DNA of 16,741 bases, from positions 1-16,741 of the forward strand of contig DASQMI010000022.1 in NCBI GenBank assembly GCA_035645555.1, in the 5' to 3' direction. Source of the DNA: Lysobacter_F sp035645555. Lineage in GTDB: Bacteria; Pseudomonadota; Gammaproteobacteria; Xanthomonadales; Xanthomonadaceae. A program made the translations under genes and the position numbers. Shown one piece after another: positions 6,927 through 15,800 of this stretch; within the stretch, counting starts at the first letter, position 1, and every line of letters begins with the position of its first letter. Under the pieces are notes generated by a model, which saw nothing but the letters and a program-made list of their open reading frames with translations, was not told where the DNA came from and searched no databases.

Positions 6927-6932
6927 TAGACT
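6927..6932 (+). promoter_or_regulatory. Likely -10 box (TAGACT) of rmuC
   Basis: TAGACT lies in the 86-bp gap after lysR. A start near 6939 would give a leader of about 22 nt containing the GGAGG (6951-6955) that precedes the rmuC ATG. Unlike the other promoters noted here, this one leaves room for a Shine-Dalgarno. No -35 box is obvious. Confidence 0.45.
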
Positions 6933-6960
6933 CGCGCCATTCGACGTGATGGAGGCCGCC

Positions 6961-8493
6961 ATGGAACTTGCCGCGATGCTGCTCGCGATCGTGCTCAGCG
7001 CGCTCGCGATCTATGTCGCGCTGGCGCGGCTGCTGAAGGCCCGCGCCGGGGCGCCGGAGGCGCTGGCCGCGCTGCGCGAGGAGCGCGACCGCCTGCACGG
7101 CGAACTGCAGGTCGAGCGCGAGGCCGCCCGCGCGCACGCCGCCGAAGTCGCGCGCCTGCAGGAACGGCTGGGCGCGCTGGAACGCGTGCAGGCCGCGCTG
7201 GGCGACGCCGAGGCGCGTGCGCAGGCCGGCGACGCCGCTTTGCGCGAGGCGCACACCCGGCTCGCCGAGCGCGAGGCCGAACTGCGGCAGTTGCGGCTGC
7301 ACGCCGACGAGGCCGCGCGCAAGCTCGCCGCGCTCGACGCCGAACTGCCGGCGCTGCGCGCGCGCTACGAACAGGCGCGCGCCCACCTGGAACACAGCGA
7401 GCGCGCCAACGCCGAGATGAAGGCGTTCCTCGAACAGGCCCAGCAGCGGCTGTCGGCGACGTTCGCCGAGCTCGCCGGCAGGACGTTCGCCGATACCGTG
7501 CAGGACGCCTCGGCGCGCTCGCGCGCCGACATCGAGACCCTGCTCAAGCCGTTCGCCGAGCGCATCGGCGAGTTCCGCACCCGCGTCGACCAGCTCTACG
7601 CCGAGGAGGCGCGCGAACGCGCCGCGCTGGTCGGTGCGGTCAACGAGCTGAAGTCGCTCAACCAGGACATGGCGCAGCGCGCGCACGAGCTCACGCGCGC
7701 GCTCAAGGGCAACGCCAAGGTGCGCGGCGACTGGGGCGAGCTGATGCTGGAAAGCGTGCTGCGCGGCTCCGGGCTGGAGGAGGGCGTGCATTACGACCGG
7801 CAGAAATCGGCGACCGACGACGACGGCCGCCGCCTGCAGCCGGACATCGTGGTGCGCCTGCCGGGCGAGCGCCGCATCGTGATCGACAGCAAGGTCAACC
7901 TGATCGCGTGGCAGGACGCGATGAACGCCGACACGCCGGAGGCGCACCAGGACGCGCTGCGCCGCCACGCGGTCGCGCTGCGTCAGCACGTCAAGGACCT
8001 GGCCGAGCGCAACTACCCGCGCGCGCTCGGCGACGGTGCGCTCGACGTCACGCTGCTGTTCGTGCCGATCGAAGGCGCGCTGTCGGCCGCGCTCGGCGCC
8101 GACGACGCGCTGCAGGCGTTCGCATTCGAGCGCCGGGTGGTGTTCGCCTCGCCGAACACGCTGATGCTGATGCTGCGCGTGGTCGACCGGCTGTGGATGC
8201 GCGACAAGATCCAGCGCGAGGCGGTGGAGATCAGTCAGCACGGCGGCCGGCTGCTGGATGCGCTGTGCGGGTTCCTGGAGGAGTTCGACCAGGTCGGCGC
8301 GCGCCTGGAGCAGGCCGACCGCGCGTTCCGCAACGCCCGCACGCGGCTGAGCGAATCGCCGCAGGCGGTGATCCCGCGGGCGCGGCGGCTGGCGGAGCTG
8401 GGCGCGCGCGGAAAGCGCGCGCTGCCGGAGGAACTGGCGCCGGAATCGCCGGCGCAGGCGTTGCTGCTGTCGGCGCTCGACGACGCGTCCTAG
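6961..8493 (+). CDS. rmuC: RmuC family DNA recombination protein
   Basis: The 510-residue product is similar in length to E. coli RmuC (475). There is one N-terminal membrane helix (~4-26), a long Ala/Glu/Arg coiled coil (~30-175), then the RmuC domain (~180-470). The domain has GDWGELMLESVLRGSGLEEG (~257-276), the PD...DSK pattern of a restriction-endonuclease-like fold (Pro294-Asp295, Asp309-Ser310-Lys311), and VTLLFVPIEGALSAAL. RmuC limits inversions at short inverted repeats; a nuclease role is predicted for the family. The start at ATG 6961 is decided by GGAGG at 6951-6955 with 5-nt spacing. In-frame ATGs at 6949 and 6910 lack this, and 6910 lies upstream of the promoter. It converges on mlaA with a 13-nt gap. 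Confidence 0.92.
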   Translation: MELAAMLLAIVLSALAIYVALARLLKARAGAPEALAALREERDRLHGELQVEREAARAHAAEVARLQERLGALERVQAALGDAEARAQAGDAALREAHTRLAEREAELRQLRLHADEAARKLAALDAELPALRARYEQARAHLEHSERANAEMKAFLEQAQQRLSATFAELAGRTFADTVQDASARSRADIETLLKPFAERIGEFRTRVDQLYAEEARERAALVGAVNELKSLNQDMAQRAHELTRALKGNAKVRGDWGELMLESVLRGSGLEEGVHYDRQKSATDDDGRRLQPDIVVRLPGERRIVIDSKVNLIAWQDAMNADTPEAHQDALRRHAVALRQHVKDLAERNYPRALGDGALDVTLLFVPIEGALSAALGADDALQAFAFERRVVFASPNTLMLMLRVVDRLWMRDKIQREAVEISQHGGRLLDALCGFLEEFDQVGARLEQADRAFRNARTRLSESPQAVIPRARRLAELGARGKRALPEELAPESPAQALLLSALDDAS

Positions 8494-8504
8494 CGGACGT
8501 CCGC
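8485..8504. terminator. Short inverted repeats at the rmuC/mlaA convergent junction
   Basis: CGTCC (8486-8490) and GGACG (8495-8499) flank a TAGC loop that contains the rmuC stop codon. A perfect 12-bp palindrome, GCGGACGTCCGC, covers 8493-8504 up to the mlaA stop. Either could help end converging transcripts, but the stems are short and no T-tract is present. Confidence 0.25.
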
Positions 8505-8506
8505 GC

Positions 8507-9511
8507 TCAGCCGCCGTCGCTCGGCAGCACCGGCATCGCGTCCACCGGCACGGTCGGGTTGTTCTCGTCCTTCAGGTAGTCCGGCAGTTCGTCGCCGTTG
8601 AGGCGGTCGCCGAAGATCTGGTAGTTGCGGCGCTGGGTCCAGGCGTCGCGCACCAGGCTGTAGTCGTCCTCGGCGCCTTCGCGCAGGCTGTCGATCGCCA
8701 GCAGCTGGGTGCGGGTGTCGACCAGCTGCAGCCCCTGCAGCGGAATGCGCACCTTGTCGGCCTGCACCTGGCGCAGCGGGCTGAGCGGCGCGTCGCCGAC
8801 CAGGCCGACCGCGTCGCGCAACGTGCGCGGGCCGAAGAACGGCAGCTCGACGTAGCGCGAGTGCTTCCAGCCCCACACGCCGAGCGTCTGGCCGAAATCC
8901 TCCTGGGTGCGCGGCAGCTTCGCCGCGCTCGCCGGGTCGAACAGGCCGCCGATGCCGAGCGTGCTGTTGAGCAGGAAACGGCCGACCGACTGCGCCGCCT
9001 GCTTCGGCTTGCCCTGCAGCAGCGAATTGATCGCGGTGACCGGCTGGCCGAGGTTGCCGAAGAAATTGGTCACGCCCAGCCGCACCGGCCGCGGCACCAC
9101 GCGCACGTACGTCCGCGCCAGCGGACGCGCGATCCGGCGGTCGACCGCATCGTTGAAGCGGTGCATGCGCCGGTTGTAGCCCTCCCACGGGTCGTAGGCG
9201 CCCGGCGTCACCGCCGGTGTGGGCAGGCTGGGATCGGCGACCGGGTTGTAGAGCGCATCGAAGTCGCGCTCGGCGTCGGTGCGCCGGTCGGCGGCGACGG
9301 CCGGAGCGGGCTCGCTCGTGGGCACGGATTCGGCATCCAGCACCGGCGCCGGCGTGGCGTCCGTGGTGCCGGCGGGCGGGACCGAGTCCGCAGGCGGTTC
9401 GGCCGTCTCGGCCGGCGCGGGGTCGGGGGTCGGCGCGGCGACGTCCTGCGCGGCGGCGGGGGCGCCCGTGAGCAGCAGGGCGAGGGCGAGCGGAAGGACG
9501 TGCGGGCGCAT
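8507..9511 (-). CDS. mlaA: MlaA (VacJ) outer-membrane phospholipid transport protein, apparently non-lipidated
   Basis: The 334-residue product is recognised by DPWEGYNRRMHRFND (107-121), PLARTYVRVVPRPVRLGVTNFFGNLGQP (130-157), NSLLQGKPKQAAQSVGRFLLNSTLGIGGLFD (162-192), EDFGQTLGVWG and ELPFFGPRTLRDAVG. MlaA sits as a ring in the outer membrane with porins and removes phospholipids from the outer leaflet, passing them to MlaC. Its signal peptide is odd: where E. coli MlaA has a lipobox ending in Cys, this one reads LTGA (14-17), and the protein has no cysteine at all. Cleavage by signal peptidase I after APAAA (17-21) is likely. A Pro/Ala/Glu-rich linker at ~25-105 makes it longer than E. coli MlaA (251). 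It is last in the cluster, 69 bp after mlaB, with its own -10 box. Confidence 0.9.
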   Translation of the reverse strand: MRPHVLPLALALLLTGAPAAAQDVAAPTPDPAPAETAEPPADSVPPAGTTDATPAPVLDAESVPTSEPAPAVAADRRTDAERDFDALYNPVADPSLPTPAVTPGAYDPWEGYNRRMHRFNDAVDRRIARPLARTYVRVVPRPVRLGVTNFFGNLGQPVTAINSLLQGKPKQAAQSVGRFLLNSTLGIGGLFDPASAAKLPRTQEDFGQTLGVWGWKHSRYVELPFFGPRTLRDAVGLVGDAPLSPLRQVQADKVRIPLQGLQLVDTRTQLLAIDSLREGAEDDYSLVRDAWTQRRNYQIFGDRLNGDELPDYLKDENNPTVPVDAMPVLPSDGG

Positions 9512-9517
9512 CCGTGC

Positions 9518-9523
9518 AGTGTA
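9518..9523 (-). promoter_or_regulatory. Likely -10 box (TACACT) of mlaA
   Basis: On the minus strand, TACACT ends 6 nt before the mlaA ATG at 9511, inside the 69-bp gap after mlaB. No Shine-Dalgarno fits between, so a leaderless transcript separate from the upstream mla genes is predicted. Confidence 0.5.
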
Positions 9524-9580
9524 GAGGTTTGTGAGGTCGGGCTTGCGGCCGGCGGTCGCGAAACGTCGGAACTCAGCGGT

Positions 9581-9862
9581 TCAGCTGGCGAACGCCAGCG
9601 CCTCGTCCAGCCGGTACGCGGCGCGCAGTTCGGACAGGCCGGGCGGCGCGCCGTGCACGCGCACGCCGCCGCAGCGTTCGGCCAGCTCGGCCAGCAGCGC
9701 CAGCCCCGCGCTGTCGACGGCCTCGACCGCGCCGAGTTCGAAGCGGCGCGCACCGGCGGCGAGCGCCGACGCCTGGCGCCACAGCGCGGCGCACTCGGTG
9801 CGCAGCAGCGCGCCGTCGAACACCAGCGCCTCGCCGTCGCGGCGGACGGTGGCCGCGGCCAT
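9581..9862 (-). CDS. mlaB: MlaB, STAS-domain subunit of the Mla ABC transporter
   Basis: The 93-residue protein is made entirely of a STAS domain. The conserved turn ELGAVEAVDSAGLALLAEL (42-60) holds Ser51 after Asp50, where anti-sigma-antagonist relatives are phosphorylated and E. coli MlaB has Thr. MlaB is a cytoplasmic protein that binds and stabilises the MlaF ATPase. The ATG overlaps the mlaC stop in TGATG (9864-9860), implying translational coupling. A longer open frame upstream runs through mlaC and is not coding. Confidence 0.87.
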   Translation of the reverse strand: MAAATVRRDGEALVFDGALLRTECAALWRQASALAAGARRFELGAVEAVDSAGLALLAELAERCGGVRVHGAPPGLSELRAAYRLDEALAFAS

Positions 9863-10530
9863 CAGCGGCCGCCGCTGCCCGAACCGGCCTGCAGGCGGCC
9901 GGCCTTGAGGTCGGCGGCGACCTGGGCGATCGACTTCTGCCGCAGCGGCGCGTCGAACTGCGAGCGGAACGTCTGCACGAAGCTGACGCCCTCGACCATC
10001 ACGTCGAACACCTTCCACTGCCCGCCGACCTTGCGCATCAGGTAGTCGACCGGGATCGGCGGCGCGCCCTCGCGCAGGTATTCCGAGGACACCTTGACGA
10101 TCGAGCCGCCGCGCAGCGCGGTCTCCGACCGCACGCGCACCTGCAGGCGGGTGTTGAAGTCCAGCAGCGACGAGCCGTAGCGCTGCATCAGGTTGTCCGC
10201 CAACGCGTCGGCGAACAGCCGCACGTCGGCCTCGGACGCCCCGCGGCCGTGCGCGCCGAGGACCAGCCGCGCCGCGTACTCGCGGTCGAACATCTGGTTG
10301 AACTCGGTGGCGATGAACTGGCGCAGCGCGGCGCGGTTGCGGGTGAACTCGGCGCGGCGCGATTCGAGCGTCGACAGGATGCGCTTGGAGTTCTCGAGCA
10401 CCAGCGCGCTCGCGCTGTCGGCGCGGGTCGCGGCGGCGGCGGGTTTGGCCTGCGCGAGCGCCGGGGTCGGAGCGCCCGCCAGCAGCGCGGCGGCGATCGC
10501 GGGAGCGAGGAGGAAACGGGACGCGTTCAT
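9862..10530 (-). CDS. mlaC: MlaC periplasmic phospholipid-binding protein
   Basis: The 222-residue product has a signal peptide (MNASRFLLAPAIAAALLAG...PALA, cleavage near 26). The MlaC/Ttg2D fold follows: TRNRAALRQFIATEFNQMFDREYAARLVLG (~63-92), LFADALADNLMQRYGSSLLDF (~105-125), RSETALRGGSIVKVSSEYL, PIPVDYLMRKVGGQWKVFDVMVEGVSFVQTFRSQF (~158-192). MlaC carries phospholipid across the periplasm between MlaA and the MlaFEDB complex. The C-terminus ends in a Gly/Ser-rich tail. It starts 21 nt after mlaD stops, with no strong Shine-Dalgarno. Confidence 0.92.
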   Translation of the reverse strand: MNASRFLLAPAIAAALLAGAPTPALAQAKPAAAATRADSASALVLENSKRILSTLESRRAEFTRNRAALRQFIATEFNQMFDREYAARLVLGAHGRGASEADVRLFADALADNLMQRYGSSLLDFNTRLQVRVRSETALRGGSIVKVSSEYLREGAPPIPVDYLMRKVGGQWKVFDVMVEGVSFVQTFRSQFDAPLRQKSIAQVAADLKAGRLQAGSGSGGR

Positions 10531-10551
10531 GGGGGTCGTCTCGAAGGGGGA

Positions 10552-11091
10552 TCAGGGAGCGGGCACCGGCGGTTCGGCCGGCGCGGGTTCGCCGGCATCC
10601 GGTGTACCCGGGGCCGGCTGGCTGCCGGCTGAGCCGGTGCCGCTGAACATGTATTTGCCGACCAGCTGGATCAGGTCGACCGAGGGCTGGGTCAGCACGA
10701 TCTCGTCGCCCGGCTTGAGCGCTTCGGGATCGCCACCCGGCGCCAGGCCGACGTAGCTCTCGCCGAGCAGGCCGTTGGTGAGGATGCTGGCGGTGGTGTC
10801 GGCCGGCAGCGCGTCGTAGCGGCGGTCGACCGCGAGCGTGACCACGGAGTCGAGCTTGACCGGGTCGAGCTGAATGGAGGCGACGCGACCGATCGTGACG
10901 CCGCCGACCTTGACCGGGGCGTTCAGCCGCAGCGCGCCGACGTTGGAGAAGCGCGCGGTCAGCGGATAGTCGTCGCCGCCGAAACCGAAACGGCGGTTGG
11001 TCGAGGCGAACGCCAGCACCAGCAGCGTGGCCAGCGCCAGCAGCAGGAAGGCGCCGACGGCGAATTCGATGCGGGGACTGCGGGAGGACAT
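10552..11091 (-). CDS. mlaD: MlaD, MCE-domain substrate-binding subunit
   Basis: The 179-residue product has one membrane helix at ~9-31 (IEFAVGAFLLLALATLLVLAF). The MCE domain covers ~40-125, with YPLTARFSNVGALRLNAPVKVGGVTIGRV as signature, then TTASILTNGLLGESYVGLAPGG and a C-terminal helix (VDLIQLVGKYMF). MlaD hexamers form the periplasmic pore over MlaE. The final ~25 residues are Pro/Ala/Glu-rich and unlike the conserved domain. ATG 11091 is preferred because AGGTG (11105-11101) lies 9 nt upstream. GTG at 11103 would add four residues but overlaps that site. It starts 37 nt after mlaE ends. Confidence 0.91.
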   Translation of the reverse strand: MSSRSPRIEFAVGAFLLLALATLLVLAFASTNRRFGFGGDDYPLTARFSNVGALRLNAPVKVGGVTIGRVASIQLDPVKLDSVVTLAVDRRYDALPADTTASILTNGLLGESYVGLAPGGDPEALKPGDEIVLTQPSVDLIQLVGKYMFSGTGSAGSQPAPGTPDAGEPAPAEPPVPAP

Positions 11092-11128
11092 GGAAGCTTT
11101 CACCTGTGGGTTGCGCCGCAGCGCGGCG

Positions 11129-11881
11129 TCATCGGAACAGCAGCGCCGACATCACGAAGTTGAACATCAGCACCAGCAGCGAGGCGTTCACCACCGCCCG
11201 GGTGGTCGCCACCGAGGTGCCTTCGATGGTCGGCTCGGCGTGGTAGCCGACGAACGTCGCCACCCACGCCGCGACCGCACCGAACACGGCGGACTTGTAC
11301 AGCGCGACCAGGAAGTCGTCGCGGAAGTCGACCGCATCGCGCATCACCTGCCAGAACGGGCCGGGCTCGAGGCCGAGCACGTGCACCGCCTCGAACCAGC
11401 TCGCCAGGATGCCGAAGCTGCAGAACAGCCCGGTCAGCAGCGGCACGCACAGCACCGCCGCCCAGAACCGCGGCGCCACCGCCTTGCCGACCGGATCGAT
11501 CGCCATCAGGCCGAGCGCGGTGATCTGATCGGTGGCGCGCATCAACCCGAGCTCGGCGGCGATCGAGCTGCCCGCGCGGCCGATGAACAACAGCCCGGTC
11601 AGCACCGGTGCCAGTTCGCGGTACAGGCCGAGCCCGACCAGCGCGCTGACCTGGTTGGCCGCGCCGTAGGTGCTGAGCGCGTTGTGGCCGAGCAGGGTCA
11701 CCGACAGTCCGACGAACGCGCCGCCGACCGCGATGATCGGCAGCGAGCGCGCACCGATCTTGTAGACCTCACGGATGAGTTCGCGCAGGAAGCCGGGATG
11801 TGGCGCGGACGCGCGCAGGATCGCCAGCAGGAACAGGCCCGAGCGGCCGAGCGCGCGGACGGTGTCGAGCAACCGGGTCAT
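11129..11881 (-). CDS. mlaE: MlaE, permease of the Mla phospholipid ABC transporter
   Basis: The 250-residue inner-membrane permease has about five to six helices. Family signatures: LPIIAVGGAFVGLSVTLLG (47-65), GLYRELAPVLTGLLFIGRAGSSIAAELGLMRATDQITAL (85-123), and GYHAEPTIEGTSVATTRAVVNASLLVLMFNF (212-242). MlaE forms the membrane core of the MlaFEDB complex. Its ATG overlaps the mlaF stop by 4 nt (ATGA, 11881-11878), indicating coupled translation with the ATPase. Confidence 0.93.
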   Translation of the reverse strand: MTRLLDTVRALGRSGLFLLAILRASAPHPGFLRELIREVYKIGARSLPIIAVGGAFVGLSVTLLGHNALSTYGAANQVSALVGLGLYRELAPVLTGLLFIGRAGSSIAAELGLMRATDQITALGLMAIDPVGKAVAPRFWAAVLCVPLLTGLFCSFGILASWFEAVHVLGLEPGPFWQVMRDAVDFRDDFLVALYKSAVFGAVAAWVATFVGYHAEPTIEGTSVATTRAVVNASLLVLMFNFVMSALLFR

Positions 11882-12666
11882 GCGGCGGCCTCCGTGCGCG
11901 CGCCGGCGTCGAACGCGATCGGTCCGTCCGGCTCGCCGCGCAGGAACTGGCGCACGAACGGGTCGGTCGAACGCTCCAATTCGCCGGGCGTGCCGGCGAA
12001 CACGATCCGGCCGTTGGCGATCACCACCGCGTGGTCGGCCACCGGCAGCGTCTCGTGGACGTGATGGGTGACCACGATGCTGGTCAGCCCGAGGGTGTCG
12101 TTGAGCCGGCGGATCAGCGCCATGATCACCCCGGAGGCGATCGGGTCGAGCCCGGTCAGCGGCTCGTCGTAGACCATCAGCGGCGGATCGAGCGCGAGCG
12201 CGCGGGCGAGCGCGACCCGGCGCGCCATGCCGCCGGAAAGCTCGCGCGGATACAGATCCGCCGCCGCGCGCAGCCCCACTGCGTGCAGCTTCATCAGCAC
12301 CAGCCGGCGGATCACCGGCTCCGGCAGGTCGGTGTGCGCGCGCAGCGGCAGCGCGACGTTCTCCGCCGCAGTGAGGTCGGTCAGCAGGCCGTTGCCCTGC
12401 AGCAGCACGCCGACGCCCTTGCGCAGCGCCAGCAGCGCGCGGTGTTCGCGCGGCACCGGCTGCCCGAGCACTTCGACCGTACCGGCCGCCGGCACGAGCT
12501 CGCCGGTGATCGCCGACAGCAAGGTCGATTTGCCGCTGCCGGATGGGCCCAACACCGCGACGATCGACCCGCGCGGCACGCTCAGGTCCAGCTCGCGCAG
12601 GATCGTGCGCCCGCCGCGGTCGAGGCAGACGTCGGTGAGGCGGACGATGGGCGGGGCGTCGGACAT
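11878..12666 (-). CDS. mlaF: MlaF, ATPase of the Mla phospholipid ABC transporter
   Basis: The 262-residue ABC ATPase has Walker A GPSGSGKST at 40-48, Q-loop Gln90 in VLLQGNGLLTDLT, signature LSGGM at 143-147, Walker B LMVYDEP at 163-169 with Glu168, D-loop GLDP and H-loop His in VTHHVHE at 199-205. This form of signature and the GNGLLTDLTAAENVALPLR stretch are typical of the MlaF/Ttg2A group. The protein drives lipid movement through MlaE/MlaD. It is first in the cluster and divergent from recC across 147 bp. No Shine-Dalgarno precedes ATG 12666. An in-frame ATG 28 codons upstream gives a Cys/Pro/Arg extension unlike the family and is not preferred. Confidence 0.93.
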   Translation of the reverse strand: MSDAPPIVRLTDVCLDRGGRTILRELDLSVPRGSIVAVLGPSGSGKSTLLSAITGELVPAAGTVEVLGQPVPREHRALLALRKGVGVLLQGNGLLTDLTAAENVALPLRAHTDLPEPVIRRLVLMKLHAVGLRAAADLYPRELSGGMARRVALARALALDPPLMVYDEPLTGLDPIASGVIMALIRRLNDTLGLTSIVVTHHVHETLPVADHAVVIANGRIVFAGTPGELERSTDPFVRQFLRGEPDGPIAFDAGARTEAAA

Positions 12667-12813
12667 GCGGTGGCGGGTGGCGCGCGGAAAGCGGGCGCAA
12701 GAGGGCAGGCAGCATGGCGCCGCCTGGCTGAACAGGGTTGGAAAGCGCATGCATTTTCGCAGGTTCGCGCAAACCGCGCGCGCGTCTCGGCAGCTGCGAC
12801 CGGCTCCGGCAAG
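12667..12813. other. Divergent promoter region between mlaF and recC
   Basis: This 147-bp gap must hold the start signals for the mla genes (left) and the recCB genes (right). A less GC-rich patch at about 12736-12765 holds overlapping palindromes GCATGC and ATGCAT, and is the most promoter-like part. I could not place a -35/-10 pair with confidence on either strand, and see no terminator or RNA motif. Confidence 0.4.
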
Positions 12814-15800
12814 ATGGGACCGGTGAGCGGCCTGCGCATCTACTACTCCAACGCCCTCGACGTGCTCGCCGGCCTGCTGGCGCGCACGCTTGCGCAACCG
12901 GCGCCGGACGGCGACTGGCTGCGTCCGGACGTCGTGCTGGTGCCGCAGTTCGCGATGCGGCGCTGGCTGCAGCAGGAACTCGCGACCCAGGCCGGCATCT
13001 GCGCCAACCTGCAGATCCTCACGCCTGGCGAATTCGTCGACCGCGCGCTCGACAGCCAGCTCGGGCCCGCGCCGGCCGGCGACCGGCTGGCGCCGGAGGT
13101 CGCGCGCTGGCACCTGCTGCGCGCGCTCGAGCAGGATCCGCCGGCGGCGCTGCGTGGCTATTTGAACGACGGCGACGCGCTGCGGCGCTGGTCGCTCGCC
13201 GAGGCGCTGGCGCAGACGTTCGAGCGCTACCAGGCGTGGCGGCGCGACTGGCTGCTGGACTGGGAACGCGGCCGCGAACGCGACTGGCAGGCGGAACTGT
13301 GGCGGCGGATCGCGCGCAGCCGCAGCCACCGCGCGCGGCGCATCGACGCCTATCTGCGCCGTTTCGGCGCCGACGGCGGCGAGATGCCGCTCGGGCTGCC
13401 GGCGCGGCTGTTCGTGTTCGCCTGCCAGAACGTGTCGCCCGACGTGCTGCAGGTGATCCTGAGCCAGGCGCGCGCCGGCGAGCAGCACTACTTTGTGCAC
13501 ACCCCGGCGCGCGCGTACTGGGGCGACGTGCGCCGCTTCGCCGCCGACTACGCGCCGGCCGAGGACGAACGCTTCGCCGGCGACAATCCGCTGCTGGCCG
13601 CCTGGGGCCAGGCCGGGCGCGATTTCATCGCCGCGCTCGCCTCCGGCGAGGCCGGGCACGCGCAGTGGGAAGCGCAGGCGTTCGTCGAGCCGTCGACCGA
13701 CACCCTGCTCGGCCGCCTGCAGCGCGACGCGCTCGACAACCGTGCGCCGTGTGCCGCGGCGGAACCGGGCTGGCCGCGCGCGGCGGTCGATCGCAGTGAT
13801 GCCAGCCTGCAGTTCCACGCCTGCCACACCCGCCTGCGCGAGGTGCAGGTGCTGCACGACCAGCTGCGCGCGCTGCTGGAACGGCCCGGTACGCTGGAGC
13901 AACCCGCGCTGGAGCCGCGCGACATCGCCGTGCTCGCGCCCGACATCGACGCCTACGCGCCGCACATCGAGGCGGTGTTCGGCGGCGCGCTCGGCACGCC
14001 GCGCGAGATCCCCTACACCATCGCCGACACCAGCCCGCTTGCGAGCGCGTCGCTCGCCGGCGCGTTCCTGCGCGTGCTCGAACTGCCGCTGCGCGCGCTC
14101 GCCGCGGGCGAGCTGGTCGACCTGCTGGCGGTGCCGGCGGTGGCGGCGCGCTTCGGGCTGGACGACGCGGCGCGCGGCCGGGTGCAGACCTGGCTGGAGC
14201 AGGCCGGTGCGCGCTGGGCGTTCGACGCCGCCGACCGCGCGCGCCTCGGCGTGCCCGCCGAGGAGGCCTACACGCTGCGCTTCGCGCTGGAGCGACTGCT
14301 GCTCGGCTACGCGCTCGGTGCCGACGCCGGCGTCGAACGGGTTGCCGCCTGGCCGGAGCTGGAAGGCCAGGACGCCGAGACGCTGGATCGCCTGCTGCAG
14401 GCGGTCGCGCTGCTGCGCCAGGCCGCGACCGAGCTGGCCGGCGCGCATCCACCGGCGCGCTGGGGCGAGAAGCTCGACGCGCTGCTGTCGCGGCTGTTCG
14501 CGGTCGAGCGCGACGGCGTCGAGGCGCGCGTGCTGGAGCGCATCCGCGCCGCGGTCGGCTCGTTCGCGCAAAGCGCGCTCGACGCCGGCTTCGATGCGCC
14601 GGTGCCGCACGCGGTGGTGCTGGCGCAGCTGCGCCGCGCGCTCGCCGAGGTCGATGCGCGCGCGCCGTTCCTGTCCGGCGGAGTGTGCTTCGGCCGCATG
14701 GTGCCGATGCGGCTGATTCCGTTCCGGGTGATCTGCCTGCTCGGGATGGACGAGGCCGCGTTCCCCGCGCGCGACCCGCACGACGAGCTCAACCGGCTCA
14801 CGCTCGAGCGCGACACTCTGCGCCGTCGCGTCGGTGACCCGTCGCTGCGGGATGCCGACCGTTTCCTGTTCCTGCAGCTGTTCGCTTCCGCCGGCCGCGT
14901 GTTCTACGTCAGCTGGCCGGGCTTCGATCCGCGCGACGGCCACGCGCGGCCGCCGGCCGCACCGGTGGCGGAACTGCTCGACGCCGCGGCCGCCTGCCAC
15001 GTCGCCGCCGACGCGGGCGAGCGAGCAGCGCTGCGCGCGGCGCTGGTGGTGCGCCACGCCTTGCAGCCGTATTCGGCGGCCAACTTCGGCGCGCCGCGCA
15101 TCGACGAGGCCGCACCGGACCTGCGCCGCTTCAGCTTCGATGCGCGCTGGCACGCAGCGGCGGCCGCCGCGGTCGGCACGCGCGCGCCGCTGGCGGCGTT
15201 CGCACCGCAGCCGGTGTGCATCGCCGGCGAGCCCGAGCGCGTGCTCACGCTCGACCGCCTGCGCCGCGCGCTGATGCGCCCGCCGGCGTTCTTCCTGCAG
15301 GAAGGCGTGCGCCTGCGCCTGCCAGAGGAGGAGCCCGCGCTGCCGGAGCACGAGCCGCTCGGCGAACCGGATGCGCTGGAGCGCTACCGCCTGCAGACCG
15401 AGGTGTTCGCGCGCTGGCTGCGCAGCGGCGAGCGGCCGCACGCGCCGGCGCTCCACGACGCGTTCCTGGCGCGCGCGTGGGTCGCCCCGGGCGAAGACGG
15501 GCGGCGCGCGCTGCAGGAAAGCATCGACTGCGTGGCGCCGTACGCCGAGCGCGCGCTCGATGCCGGTTTCCGCGGCGACGGGGCGACGGTGCCGTACACG
15601 CTCGAGCTCGGTGCGGTGCACCTGCAGGGCACGCTGGCCGGCGTGCACGGCGAGCGCGTGCTGCGCGTGGCGCTGCGCCCGAAGGGCCGGCACGGCGGCC
15701 ACGCGCTGCGCCACGGGCTCGACCGCCTGGTGGCGGCGCGACTCGGGCTGACGCTGGTGGAACTCGCCAACGACCGCGACGGCGCGCCGGTGGCGGTGCG

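Noticed and set aside
12582..12750. Upstream in-frame ATG extending MlaF by 28 residues
   Set aside because: The extra residues (Cys/Pro/Arg-rich) do not resemble MlaF, and the normal N-terminus begins just before VRLTDV at residue 8.
1051..15760. GCTGGTGG (E. coli Chi octamer) at 1051, 3338, 15042 and 15753
   Set aside because: The copies fall in Leu-Val codon pairs of GC-rich genes and are expected by chance. The Chi sequence of this lineage is not known to me.
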